NCBI RefSeq assembly: GCF_030463535.1
Contig: NC_132896.1
Span: 24,923,709 to 24,987,708, forward strand
Reading direction: 5' to 3'
Source: Salminus brasiliensis
Lineage: Eukaryota; Chordata; Actinopteri; Characiformes; Bryconidae
Length of the DNA: 64,000 bases
In this document: one piece after another, positions 28,440-40,800 of the stretch
Layout: the number at the start of each line of letters is the position of its first letter
How positions within the stretch are numbered: the stretch's first letter is position 1
Program-made: the position numbers and the translations under genes
The notes under the pieces: model-generated
What the model was told of the DNA's origin: nothing
Seen by the model: only the letters and a program-made list of their open reading frames with translations
The model's database searches: none

Positions 28440-29035
28440 GTCTGCTTCTTTGAGAATGGTGGGGAGGGGGGCGGTGGGGAGGTGGAGTGGAGAGAGAAGA
28501 TCAAGAGATATACAGAGAAAAAGGGGGAGAGGGACAGAGTGGGGGTATAGAGAGAAAAAGAGACATGGGGGAAAGATAGAGGAAGAGCAAGAGAGAAGGC
28601 AGTGAGACAGAGAGGAGGAGGGGAAGTGATAAAAAGAGCAAGGGAGAGACAGAAGGGGAGGGAGAAGGGGAGGCAGTGCAATAGAGAGAGAGGGCAACAA
28701 AGGGGGTGGATATAAAAAGAGACATAAGGAGAGTAAAAGAGGGAGATGGACAGAATACAAGGAATAGAGGAATAGAGAAGGAAACAGAGGCATAACAAGA
28801 GATAAGGAGAGAGCGGGGACGAGAGAGAGAGGGATGGTGAGACAGGAAAGAAAGGGGAAGAGGGAGATGGGGAATGGAGAGACAGGAAAGAGAAACTTAA
28901 GGATAAAGAAGTGGGAAAATGGTCTGAAAAGGGGGTCTGGAGAGACAGAGACATAACAGAGAGATGGGGCAATAAAGGGAGAGTGGGGGTGACGAGGGTT
29001 AGTAAAATGGAAAGAAGAGAGAGAGGGACATTCGT
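28440..29035. repeat. 600-bp purine-rich (GA) low-complexity block
   Basis: The plus strand is almost entirely A and G (GAGAGA, GGGGGAGAGGGA, AGAGAAAAAG). The long open frames of up to 256 codons on the other strand are Ser/Leu/Pro/Phe low-complexity products of CT-rich DNA, not genes. Confidence 0.9.
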
Positions 29036-29199
29036 TTGATGCTTGGTTAAACAGACACGTCACTTCATCTGCATCGACCTCTGCAGCCATGCCTGGTAAT
29101 AAGAGGCAGATAAAGGATGGAGAGAATGAGAACGTGAAGCTGAGTGCTTTGATAGCAGACTGAGTGAGAAGACGTAGAGAAGCGACTGACAAATCTCAG

Positions 29200-29660
29200 G
29201 TCACCTCGATTGTCCCATCTCGGAGCATATCACTTTCATCCCCCTTCCCCTTCAGCTCACCTTTAATTAGAAAAAGGTCCCTCTTCAGTGTCTCCCCCTC
29301 CCCTCTACTTTCCTCTCAAAGCTAAGAGCATTGTGCCCTCTGACTGCCTCCAAACAGCATGAGTGGAGATCCCGAGCAGGGATTAAGTGACTGAGGTGTA
29401 GCCTTGCCGTAGAGCCACGCAATAAGGTGCACATCTGGCACAGTGCCCAGACGCCTATAAATAATCCCCCCTCCCTTCCTGTACAACATAATAACGAGGC
29501 TCCAGGCTGGAGCGCAAAGCAGGGGGCAGCGACTCAGCTTAGGCCTGATTTTACGCCTGAATAGGATGTTAAGTAGGGGTTTAAATATCGATTTAAATAT
29601 TCGATTCTGACTCATTAGGGAACAATTCAGCGCATAAGATCAGATTTTAGCCTTTACTTT
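29200..29660. promoter_or_regulatory. Candidate conserved non-coding block
   Basis: This is unique, moderately GC-rich sequence next to the purine block. It contains CCTATAAATAATCC (about 29454, MEF2/TATA type) and TTTAAATATCGATTTAAATATTCGATTC words followed by TGACTCATTA. No exon is seen. The call is inference from composition only. Confidence 0.2.
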
Positions 29661-30007
29661 GATATACCATGATCTAAATTAGTGATTTAGCCAATCTGCT
29701 GTTCCTGAGCAGGATGATTCAAAATATCAACCATACCACAGACTTAGCCAACTAAATGTCCAGGGTAAATATCATATATCAAATTTTTTTTTACATTGAA
29801 AATTTTGACATTATAAGACATTTCACAAGATATCAATGTATTACTAACTTGTTTTTGTTTTCAAGCAATTTTAGCGTATTGAACCCTATTAAGAGCTATT
29901 TGGAGCAGAGCTAACTGGCTTTCCAGCACAACACATAAAGATTGGAATGTTGTGGGACACCCAACTTATCCAAAGATAAGGTGTCTCTGTGAAATGCGCA
30001 GCTGTCA

Positions 30008-30260
30008 AGTAACACATAAACCTAAAAGCTAACCTATGAGCCTCAAACGCACCTGACACACTGCTTTACCGGAGCTTCATAACTGAGCCAATCCTCTGGG
30101 AAGAAAAAAAAACGGTAAGAGCAGATGTGTGGACATTTGAGTGAGTGCTTTAAATTCAGAGTCTTTAAGCACAGACGCAGGGCCTCTTCTTCGGAAGGTG
30201 GTAATTCAAGCGAAATTCTCCTCTTCTTCCAATTATTGTGACACAGTGTCGTATGTTTAT
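30008..30260. repeat. Unclassified dispersed repeat, copy 1
   Basis: It shares blocks with 45940-46150 in the same order: GAGCCTCA.ACGCACCTGA, CATAACTGAGCCA, CTCTGGG.AAGAA, the GTGTGGACATTTGAG/GGCATTTGGACGTTTGGG region and GGGCCTCTTCTTCGGA/AGGTCCTCTTCTTTGGA. Family unknown. Confidence 0.5.
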
Positions 30261-30974
30261 TATTATCTCTGTGGTTGTAATGTGTATCAACAGGTCTGCT
30301 ACCCAAAATAAACAAGGATGCCCCTCCCCATTGTTTAATGGAAAATAAGGTAAATACAGGGCCAGCAAATGCTCAGTAGTTAGCAGTCGGGACGGTGTAG
30401 CTTGTGTTCAGAGCTGCCTTGGAAAGAAGCGAGAAACTTGCTTGTTCTCTAATGTTTTATGGACTGATTCAACACTGTTTTCCCATGTTCTTCTGTTTTG
30501 TCTTTCCTTTATTTCTTTTTTCCCTGAGGAAGACAAAAATTGGGCTTGGCTTACTTTAATTGTGCCTGCCAACAGAGGGAACCAATGACATGATAAAAGC
30601 CAGCATTTCACTCATGTACACTCAAAAAATTAAGATGTTAAAAATTGTTCTTTATGTGAGGAAAAGAACCACTATTGTTGGTGCCATTTCTGTAAAGGAG
30701 ATGTGTGAGTGAGAAGAACCGGAAAAAAAACCATTCATATAATCCACATATTCTCGGAGGAGTTGTTAATTGTACCTTTACACACTTATTCTTTCAAAGT
30801 GGTACAACAATAACAATTATGGCCCTGTGTTTGGGAGGTTGTGAGTTCCATCTCCAGCAAAGGCACATCTATCTAAGGCTACAAGTCCAAGAGAGCAAAA
30901 TTAGTCTCAGTTGTAGTGGTACCTGGGTGCAAAATGGTGCTATAGCTCCTCCCTGGAAAAAAGATTCTTCAGAT

Positions 30975-31832
30975 TAGAGTTTAGATATTTTGCCTGAGCC
31001 CGACCAGATGCCCAACCCAAACTCGGGCCGGGTCGGGCCGAGATTTCCCACAACTTTCCTCAGGCCCTGCAGGGTCTGTGATGTAGGCCTACACTTTTTA
31101 ATGCATTTTTTATATAAAAAGCTATGGAGTGATAATAACAATATACCAAAGTAATAAATTACACTGTAATTACAGCAGCTCCTCCACTCCACATGCAGCT
31201 CTGTGTGTAGCCTGCTAAACGTTGCCTCATTCATAATTAATTTTTTTGTCTTATGTTGTAACCTAAATGCAAAATTAATGTTTTATAGCTATAGATATGG
31301 TATGCTATTATAGGCCTTTATTATTTAAAGAATATCAGATGTTATATAGGTTTATTTTACATGTAAATTATGTTATTGTTGTTGGCCTATTGCAGTTTAA
31401 TGATGCAATGCATAGCCTTGCTGTCTTTTTTTGCATTTTTGCACATTGCAAGCTATATTAGCCTTATAATAAAAATGTTTGTTTGTTCAGAAAGTATTTT
31501 ATATTCTTATACATTGTTTAATTATATTAGAGTAGAGGAAGCCTGTGGATCATTGTTCGCATTGTTTGAGTTTAATCATTTGGAGTTCTATTCTTAATAA
31601 ACAGTTTTCTTATGTAATAGGCCTCTGCTTCTTCCATGTGGCATTGTTCATTAACATCTTCCTGTACAGATTTTGGTCATTCAATCAACTCGTATTTGTA
31701 GTTAAAAATGTCAGTTTTAATAGTAATAATAAAAAAAGGTCTTAAATCAGGCTCAATTTAATGTCTCATAATGACTCGGACAGAACGTCAGGTAGGGTCA
31801 GGCTGGATTTTTTGGGCCTGATCTAAACTCTA
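30975..31832. mobile_element. hAT-like non-autonomous transposon
   Basis: The terminal inverted repeat TAGAGTTTAGAT is perfect for 12 bp at both ends and fits the hAT YARNG start. The flanks CTTCAGAT (30967-30974) and CTTTAGAT (31833-31840) form an 8-bp target duplication with one mismatch. Sub-terminal GC-rich GGGCCGGGTCGGGCC sequence lies at the left. The 858-bp interior is AT-rich without a recognisable transposase. Confidence 0.8.
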
Positions 31833-32244
31833 CTTTAGATAAATACCACTTCAAAAATAAGATTCCAGTTTTCTATATACCATCCATACTAATGGCACTA
31901 AGACTTCAAGCACATAATAATGACCTACTTACAGTTAACATTTTTAAATGAAGAATTTACATGCAGTCTATAACACATAACAGGGCACTTTCAAAGTGAC
32001 CTTGTCAATGCATATTACAACTCCATACAACTGAACTTGTGACTTATGGGATATTGGGTATTGTTCCCAATATGTCATAGAGGTGTATGTGTTCATGTAA
32101 CAGGGTTTGTTCAATGTTGAAGGACATGTCTAAAACATAGGCTGCATTCTGTACTACACACTTGTATGCTAATGAATGCACTGCTAATGCTGATGCACAA
32201 CATTTAAATACTATTTTGTGTGGTGGTGTGTAGAAAGTATGCCC

Positions 32245-33141
32245 CATATAGTCTTATTAGACTACATCTACATCATTCATGCAATTATCTAATCAGCCAA
32301 TCATATGACAGTAGTGTAGTGCATAAAATTATACAGATGTGGATGAGCAGCTTAGGTAATGTTCCAGCCATTAGAAAGGGGAACAATCCCAATGACTCAA
32401 TACTGATTTTGGGCATGGCATGAGTGTTAGTGCCAGATGGGCACCATGTCAAATCCCCAGATGGGGAGTATTTGAGGATTCTCTTGGAATGTCAGCACAA
32501 CAGTCTCTAGAGTTTTCTCAGTAAATCTGGTGCAATAAAGAAAAAACAGACATAAACAAGCTATGGTAACTCGGATAAACAGCTAGGAACAGAAAGCTGA
32601 GGCTGCAGTGGGCAACAAAATTACACAGTCAAAGAGAGGAAAAGCATAGCCTGGTCTGACAAATCTGGCTTTCTGCTGAGGCACACAGATGGTAGAATCA
32701 GAACTTGGTACCAAAAGCATGGATCCATGCATCCGACCTGCCTTGTGTCAACAGTCCAGGCTGGTGGAGATGGTGTAATGGTGTGGGAAATGTTGTTTTG
32801 GCACACAGCCTTGTATTGGTGCTGACCACATGCATTTTTTAATGGCAACAATTTACCCACCTTCTAACGGCTACTTAAAAACATGACAATGAGTTTTTCA
32901 ATAATCTTCCCAGTCACCAGATCTGAATCCTAAATGAACACCTTCGGGATGTGGTAGAACCATCAGATTCATAGCATCAAATTGCTTCCAAAAAATCTGC
33001 AGGACTTCCAGGATGTAAATATGTCAACATAGCCCAAAATCATTCTCACTGGAATGCTTCTAGCGCCTTATCTGCTTTGAGGGCAAAAGGAGGGCCTACT
33101 TAGTATTAGAATAGGGTTCCTAATAAAGTGCTCTGTAAGTT
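32245..33141 (+). mobile_element. Decayed Tc1-like transposon, second copy of the same family
   Basis: It shares TAATCAGCCAATCA near the left end, the GGCATG..TGTTAGTGCCAGA segment, the central CATAGCCTGGTCTG block, CAGTCACCAGATCTGAATCC (SPDLNP) near 32912-32931 and the terminal GTTCCTAATAAAGTGCTCTG with the copy at 1310-2412. Frameshifts and small deletions are throughout. The left terminus is approximate. Confidence 0.8.
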
Positions 33142-33654
33142 TAAATGTTTAATGACCTATAATGGATGATTCATAAAAAAGGACATTTCAAGCTTAAGAT
33201 GATAAATGGATTCACACGTGAGCTGGGACAGACAAAAATGCAGGGTTTTCAGCCATGTAGAAAGGTTTAATTAATGTTTTATGTTATTTATTGGAAACAC
33301 GCACATAGGATGCTTTGCTGGCAAACCTGTTAACAAACAGCTTTACTTGGACATGTCTTAGAATTGTTTAACACAGCGAGTAAATTTCCCAGTTAACAGT
33401 TAACTCTAGACACGGTTGTGCTGAAAATCCCAGGAGATCAGCAGTTATACAGAACACTTAAACCAGCCCATCTGGCGCAAACTATCATGTCACGCTCAAC
33501 ATTACTGAGATCCCATTTTTCCTTATTCTGATGGTTGCGCTGTATCTGCATGGTTGTCTGCATTGCACTGCTGCCTCACAATTGACTGATTAGATAATTA
33601 GATGAATGAATAGGTGTTTGCTTTGTTAGTATATGACTGTATACTATACGTTCA

Positions 33655-33720
33655 TATTTACATTTATATTTAAGGCATTTAGCAGACACTCTTTTTCAAA
33701 GTGACATACAAAGAAATACC
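33655..33720 (-). mobile_element. Decayed L2-type LINE/SINE 3' tail
   Basis: ATTTAAGGCATTTAGCAGAC followed by ACTCTTTTTCAAAGTGACATAC is the minus-strand form of the tail. The loop GGATA has mutated, so the hairpin is lost. Confidence 0.6.
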
Positions 33721-34202
33721 ATATCCAGTACTACCACACTAAACTGCATGAAGTCATTCATTAGTATAGTATGTAAGGTCTGCAAGTTTGTCACTTGGGA
33801 CACAGCCTACATTTAAGACATGTCTCTTAACATTGAATCACCCCAATGCCAACATTGTGTTATACAACTGATGATGTTTTAGTCTATTGAAAGATTCAAT
33901 ATCATTGTTAGAAATGCAGTATTGTTAGGTGATATCTTCACACAGTAAGCCATTCTTGAAAAAACAAAGGGGGGGGGGGGAGGTCTCCAGGGATTTTTTA
34001 GTAGAGGCAGTGGCTCTATGTACCATGACAACTCAAAGGTGACAGAACTTGCTGGGCTGCATAGTTTCATTTTTCCTGGACTCGAGCACCTCCTTATTAT
34101 ACGCTGGCTCTGCTATGACCTTGATATTATGTGATTTGATTAGCTTGCCTGTGTGTCTTAACTATAAGTCAGTTGGCTGTATTTGCATTGTGTCCCTGCA
34201 TA

Positions 34203-34711
34203 CACTAAATGTCCAAATGTCTGTTGATGCCTCTTCTAATGAATTAATTCAGCTACTTTACGTTGCTCCCATTGCTGACACAGGTGTACAAATGTACACA
34301 CACAGTTTGTCTAGTAACTGTTGAGAAGTACTGCCAGTAGAATAGGGCTCTCTGGAGTGGGTAAACATTAACCTATTAGCACCATGCCAAATGCCAGGCG
34401 TGGGCTAGAGGGGTAAGTAGCCCCCCAGATTGAACTGTGTTCTCTGGAAGGATGGCCCTCCAACCAATACTTTTGGGATGAGTTGGGGTATTGAAGATGA
34501 GGTAGGGTGGGGATCATCCAACATCCTGGCCTCCCTAACCTTCTTGTTGGTTAAAGCAATCAAATCCTCACAGCAATGCTACATAATTTGGTAGAAAGCC
34601 TCCCCTGGTTAATAGAGAAAGTTACTCCAACAAAAGCAGGATAAACTCTTTTTTTAATACCCCAGATTGCAGTGAATGAGCAGATGTCCTGATACATTTG
34701 TCCACATAGTG
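34203..34711. mobile_element. Non-autonomous TA-flanked MITE, copy 1
   Basis: It starts CACTAAATGTCCAAATGTCT and ends GATACATTTGTCCACATAGTG, flanked by TA. The interior matches 61511-61962 along its whole length (for example CTGTGTTCTCTGGAA and CCAATACTTTTGGGAT). A lone end of the same family (GGACAATAGTATTGGGACAC) is at 53519. Confidence 0.8.
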
Positions 34712-35708
34712 TAATTCAGAAGGCCTTTTTAGGCAGAGATGGCAGAAAACTGATTCCTCAGTGTCCTCCAGAGTCACAAATGACTGACTTAAGCATCCAT
34801 TATGAAATACTACTGGCTCCACCTCTGGTTGGCCTCACTCTTTCTATGGATGGGTAGGGTAGGATGGCCCTCCTTCTTCCCAATTAGTGTGATACTAGGC
34901 AGTGCAAGTGTCTTTTAGCTGATGTAAGAGAATTGGCATTTAGTGGTCTCCCCCAAAACATGTTAATTTGTTGTTAAGGAGGTAGTGGATGCTAGTCATC
35001 ACCTTCCCAGTCTGGAAGCATTGTGTGTAGGAGAACACCTAGCTATGAATTGTGTTATGAATTGAACTGGAGCAAAAATCTGGACTGTCAGGGGGTCCTT
35101 GAGGAACAGAAATACTACTTTACAGAACTAAAAGTGGTTTGTAGGACAGTATGGTTGTACAGGGCCACACTAAAGATTCTCTCTGATGTCCCTACACCCA
35201 CTCAATACAGAAAGAAATTCTCAATACACAAAGCTGCAGTGCATCCAAGCTACAGATGCTACACAGGTCATTCCACTTTCCCCTTCTGCACCTGTGAATC
35301 AATAAAATCGCCTGAATGTGCAGAACATCAGTGTTTGCTCTCATAACAGAAAGTGTGAAACTGTTATAGAATAATTTAGGCCATCTGAGCCGGCAGGATT
35401 CCTCATGCGCATTAAGCACATTTTATATGCAGCCAGGAACATCTCCTCCATAACACGGTTAACAATGAATGATTTCAAGTGTGGCTCACTTAGCTCAATT
35501 CCTCCAAGCTGGTCTACTTGATTTCTTTTATTATTAGCACATTATGTTTCAAAGTTGTTCGCCCTTGGAGCTCTTCCACAGTGAAGACCATAGATACTAG
35601 TTTTTAAGCAAATGGAACAAAGTTGTTCATGGCTTGGACATATGGTTCTAGTAATATTTAACCTGTGTTTCCATTATGTGGAGGACTTTAAAAAGATGCT
35701 TAGTGCTT

Positions 35709-36215
35709 CATTTAAGGCATTTAGCAGACGCTCTTATCCAGAGCGACTTACAAAAGTGCTTCACTGTTTACCTTAGCTAGTTTTTATAGGCTAGGATCCA
35801 AAAGACATCTCTTTGTTTAGATGCTACTAAATACAAAAGTCCGAATGGAGACCACAACACTCGACACTACACTTCGCCCAAGTACTCTTGGAAGAGGTGG
35901 GTCTTCAGTCTGCGTTTGAAGACAGCAAACGACTCTGCCATTCAGACACGCAGGGGCAGCTTGTTCCACCATTTTGATGCCAGGACAGAAAAAAAGCCTG
36001 GATGCTTGTCCTCCATGCATCTTAAAGGATGGTGGGGCGAACCGAGCCGTACTTGGAGCTCTAAGGGCTCTTGGTGCTGATCAGCTTTTGACCACTGCCA
36101 TCAAGTACGGAGGGGCTGGTCCATTCTTGGTTTTGAAGGCCAGCTTCAGGGTTTTGAATCTGATGCAGGCGGCTGCTACAGGAAGCCAGTGAAGAGAATG
36201 TAGCAGAGGAGTTAC
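35709..36215 (-). mobile_element. 5'-truncated L2-clade LINE fragment
   Basis: The 3' end is at 35709 with TTAAGGCATTTAGCAGACGC and the hairpin CGCTCT-TATCC-AGAGCG (sense loop GGATA). The body on the minus strand encodes frameshifted C-terminal sequence of the reverse-transcriptase ORF (HGGQASRLF, then the TQTEDPPLPRVLG relic). It is collinear with 58804-59505 around 36085-36190. Confidence 0.8.
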
Positions 36216-36565
36216 ATGGCTGCCTTAGAAATGTTGCTTGACATCTTTATGACATTTACAGAAATACAGAAGTGGTTCTTAAAAAAGCGTCAAACAAAAG
36301 GTTCTTGGAGAAACCAGAATTGGTTGTTTTACACCAGGATTCTTCAGTTCCAGTTTTGGAGAGCTGATGTCCATCACAGTTTGGTTATTTCTCTGGTAGT
36401 AATGACTGTTTCCTGGCCTGAGGGAGAGTTTATGCATTAGCCCTTGTTGTAGATAGTTTAGCTATTCCAGAGCACTCAAACTCTGCTGGACTGGTCAGGA
36501 CTGGCGCTGAAGAACATCAATATCCTTCTTTAAAGAATGTGACAAAACACAGAAGAAATTGGGAA

Positions 36566-36593
36566 GGGGCAAATACTTTCTCACAGCACTGTA
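36566..36593. mobile_element. Solo Tc1-type terminal repeat
   Basis: GGGGCAAATACTTTCTCACA then GCACTGTA is the terminus of a common fish Tc1 family. No partner end or transposase is seen near it. Confidence 0.5.
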
Positions 36594-36724
36594 TATGTTA
36601 ACAGGGATATCTTATGTATATTATTACATTCCATGAGTTCTTCAGTAAAGGCAATTCTATATACTGTGGTTCAGATCAGAGAAATCCTCTGATCCCATTC
36701 AGAACTGGAGTTGAAGGACATCTA

Positions 36725-37016
36725 CACCCCTAAAAAAAAGGTTCTATATTATAACAACAAAGTAATTTATAGTGGGATTATAGTGGGTGCAATATGGTAC
36801 TAGTTCTTAAAAGAAGAACCACATAGAAGAAAACATATAGTGTACATGTGAAGAAGAGCCATTTAACCAAGCAACCATTCAAACATTATTCATTCTTTGT
36901 TGCCATGATTCTATTTTAATCCCAGTGCCTTTAATGAAGAACCCTTGGAAAGCATTTATAAGAGCGTACATCATCACTTCATAGCTCCTTATTTGACATC
37001 TTTATTTTTAGAAGTG
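36725..37016. mobile_element. Small MITE of the AAATAAAGGTGC/GGTTCTTT family
   Basis: The left end CACCCCTAAAAAAAAGGTTC pairs with the complement of the right end (CACTTCTAAAAATAAAGATG), with TA outside both. The interior holds the GAAGAACC/GGTTCT words typical of this fish family. Confidence 0.6.
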
Positions 37017-37422
37017 TATAAAACACTCGTTGTGTTACACCATTTCTCTCTCCCTGCCATGGCATCTGGGGATCAATCCAGAGACCTATCTGACCTCAGA
37101 ACATGCTGAGAAACTGAATCCGACGAAGGAGAAGAGCATTAGCAAGAAGCCGACCTAGCTTTTACGGATGAAAGAACCTTCTCAGTGAATGATCTGTATG
37201 TAGTAAGCATGGCTGGATATAGCTCAAGACTCAAAATAAAAGTTACCTCAAGAACTACTTTAAAAAGTTGCTTTTGTGACAATACTATTTATAACCTTCT
37301 AAAAAGGAGGACACAATAATGTGAAAGACAAAGTAGACAAATTATATAGCCTTAAAATGTTTTATTGTTCGGTTTCACTTCATATACATGGCTTTTTTAT
37401 GCCACATAGAAGACATATTTGG

Positions 37423-38110
37423 CAAGCCGCTTTAGCCTAAAACCACACCAGCGACGCAAGTCAACGCTGACCTTAATTAGTAGAGTAAAAACTTTAATTT
37501 GAGACCTCTGTAATTCACCTTTTACCAGTTTTCTAGTTTTACTAGTTAACTATTTTTCCTAGTCATCCCTTGTCTTACATGGAATTCCATTCTCTCTTAT
37601 CTGTAATTACATTACAATTACTAATACTCCAGTTACAGATATTTACAATTACTTTTTAGTAGTAAAAATTGTAGTTTCAGATATCTACAATGTAATTCCT
37701 ACTAGTAAAAAGTCCAGGTCCACATATCCGTAAATGAGTTCTGACAATTAGTGCAAATGCTAATTAAAGATATCTCTAATGTAGTTTTGAATAGTGGTAA
37801 TGTTTATTTAGGATATGTGCAGTTTTAGATCTATAATATCATTTTAGATGTTTACAATTAGAGTTATGAGTAGTAATAATCATGATATTATTGATATCTA
37901 AAACTTGACTTTTCACGAATAAGAATTACATTGTGGATATCTGGAACCTCAGTTTCTACTAGTAATAAAGTAAAATAAATCTGGTAACCTATAATAGTCA
38001 GAATTACATTAGGGATTTGTTGTAATAATAAACATTTTGTTTATTATTACGAAAAAATTATTCAGAGTTATGGCTTGTATCATTGGTGTGGTTATAGTCT
38101 AAGCGGCTTG
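37423..38110. mobile_element. Foldback-like element with long TIRs and internal degenerate repeats
   Basis: The left arm CAAGCCGCTTTAGCCTAAAA then CCACACCA pairs with the complement of the right arm (CAAGCCGCTTAGACTATAAC then CCACACCA); the similarity runs about 50 bp inward. The 690-bp body contains recurrent palindromic words GATATC (about 37679, 37770, 37896, 37939), ACTAGTAA and AATTACATT. No coding remains and no clear target duplication is seen. Confidence 0.65.
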
Positions 38111-38933
38111 TCATAGACTTAGCTCATTGTTTCTATTACACACATAAACTGCACTTGTGTGTCATCAGCACTCTTTGATCTTGAAGTTAATGTGGATCAT
38201 TCTATGAGATGGTTGCTAAATGCACTTTATAGTTCTGACAGTTTTTTATATTTCATATTAAGGGCTCACACTTAAAAGCACATTTCTCAATCTCAGTACC
38301 CAATTTCATTTCATTTGTGCCGAATAACCTTGAAAACTGTCACACCGAAGCTGAGACACAGGGTGAAGTGACAGGGTGGAATATTTCATACAACGCGGTC
38401 ACCAGGGCTAGACATTTTAATGCCAGTATTTCAATAGCATATGTCTTTTTTGTGAATATCGCTGCAACTTCCGTTAAATGCACTTTTCTATTTATGTTGT
38501 GTGACAGGGGGGACTCATTATGCTTGATGCACCCTGTCAAGAATTAAGAACACAACAAATTAGCAGTTTTGAGTGAATGTAAAACTCACCAGCTTTTGAA
38601 TGTGACTCCTGTGAAGCGTAAGGGATGTCACTCTTCGTCACATCACTTAATGTGGCAGTATATTATTACATAGCTCAATCATTAAAAGTTATTCAGGAAA
38701 CTTGCTGTGTCAAAATTGTTTACGACGGTGGTGATAGAAAGCAGACTTCTGAAGAGTTTAATGCCCCTAAAGCTCACTGACAGAAAGTTATTGCAAAATG
38801 TTTTATAAGGTTTCAAAAGGTTACATATATATTGTTGCTGTTACACAAAAAAATGAGGAGGTGCAAACAGATTTTATTCTAAAAATTCCATTTCTATTGA
38901 TCCATTCATCATGAAATTTTGACACAATATTTG

Positions 38934-38971
<38 letters not shown>

Positions 38972-40800
38972 TAAGAATGTAAAAAAAATCTAATTATTAA
39001 AAAACAACAAGTGAGATGGTGGAGACAAGTATATCATCAATATTACATATAAAACGAAAACAAATGTGTAGTTAGGACGATGTGTAATTTTTCTGAGTGG
39101 TTTGGTATATATATTCTCCCTACAATTATTACATTTAAATCGAACCACTTTTGATTATTTTGTTTAGATATAGAACTGTTGAATATGCAGTTTGAAAAAT
39201 TTAAGTTCCCCATTAATACATTTCTTCTACTGTATAAACGGTGCACACCGTCTTTTTACAGTGTCTACTGCACACAAATTCGTCACCCGAAATTTTTTAT
39301 AGGCAGTAGTGAAGTAGGCAAAAGCAACATTCCAGTTGTCGGTGCACAACCAGTATGTGCCTACATAGTTATGTCTGCAGAAAAAGCTAATATGACTGTG
39401 TCTGGTTTCCCCCTTCTATATGATCCTAAACTGCAGGAATACAGAGACAAAGGTAAATAAAACATAGCACAGAGGGAAAGTCTCTGACATTGTGGGGGTT
39501 CATCAGTCGGGGAACATCAGTGCTACATTTGGGGAATTGTCATTTCCATTTACAATTGCAAATAAACACTACTGTCACTGCTGTGAACTACTGTCATATT
39601 GCATATATAAAATATGTAAAGATCACTTGTATCCCATGACTTCATGATTGACACATTCCTTCTCATTCTGCACTGCAATTACGTGTCATGTCCATTGGAC
39701 ATGTACCATTATACTACACATGGTATCAGATACTGCAGACACAAATGGGACAGTTTCCATGCAGTGACTTATATGACTTACTCTCAAATGACTGGACCTA
39801 TACGTTCAATATATACGGTGGATTTTTATCCACCCATTTTCTTTCTCAAAAATATACTTTTGTATGGAAATACCATTGATTGAATCAGACCAAATTTAGA
39901 TTTTTGCATACTGTTACACTCCTACTATGGAGCCATTCGTTGTTAAGCATATAGTCAAGATACTGGCAAAATCTCATGTTGTATAATAAAATCTACGATA
40001 AGTACTAAGCGCTTTTAAGTGTGCGCTGTTGAGAGTGAAAGACGCAGTCATGGGAGACAATTTAACTTACAGTACATGATTGAAATTGTGCTTGTAACTT
40101 GCTCCAGCCACGGTGCTGCTGTGATTTGATTAACAAATTTAATTATGTCAGACTCTTGCAGAGCGTCACACTGGCTGGGGCACAAATGTCTGTTCTGAAA
40201 ATGTATGCAAAAGAATCATGGCAATTAAAATGCAAGAAGAATTACAGTGCATAAGGCATTTAAATCTACCAATTTTATCAAAAGTATCACAAGCCTGCAA
40301 TTTTCTGACTATCTACATGCAGACGCACACCCAACAGAGTGACACTATCAGAGCTCTTGCCTAAAGCTGCAGAAACCACTTTGTGCTGAATTCTCTGTGG
40401 CAACGGTGAAGAACATTCATGTGTCTTGAACCAGAATAACTTTGAATTGCATCATCTGCACTGTACATGAAAAAAACTGTAAGAACTGGGATATTTTATA
40501 TGCACAGCAAACAGAGAAGCAGCTATTTATGCACTGCCAGACTCATATGTTCTCTAAGAAATCAATAGTCATCCTTAATATCATACATCAGACCTCTTTC
40601 ATAGGTTTTTAACATTGCAAAGCCAATAGATGGACATATCACTTAGGACAAAGTCATTATAGATTTATTTAAACATTCATATATGCTTTAGTGATTTATA
40701 CTTACATGACCAAAAATACATTAGGGCTAAATATGTTTTGTGTATTTTTCAATTAGTTTTTAATTTGTTCCATGAATGGAAAAACAGGCTTATGTTACTT
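38111..40800. other. AT-rich non-coding stretch, nothing recognised apart from a TA repeat
   Basis: Frames of up to 93 codons (39179-39460) have no recognisable domain and share the AT-rich composition. No transposon ends were found. Confidence 0.45.
38937..38970. repeat. TA microsatellite
   Basis: An uninterrupted TATATA run of about 34 bp. Confidence 0.9.

Noticed and set aside
28370..29192. Open frames of 200 and 256 codons on the minus strand
   Set aside because: They are Ser/Leu/Pro/Phe low-complexity translations of CT-rich DNA opposite the purine block; overlapping frames are open as well, which is expected for such repeats.
30825..30960. Possible fifth tRNA-derived SINE (GAGTTCCATCTCC like a B-box)
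   Set aside because: The body blocks shared by the four accepted copies are missing or too diverged to support the call.
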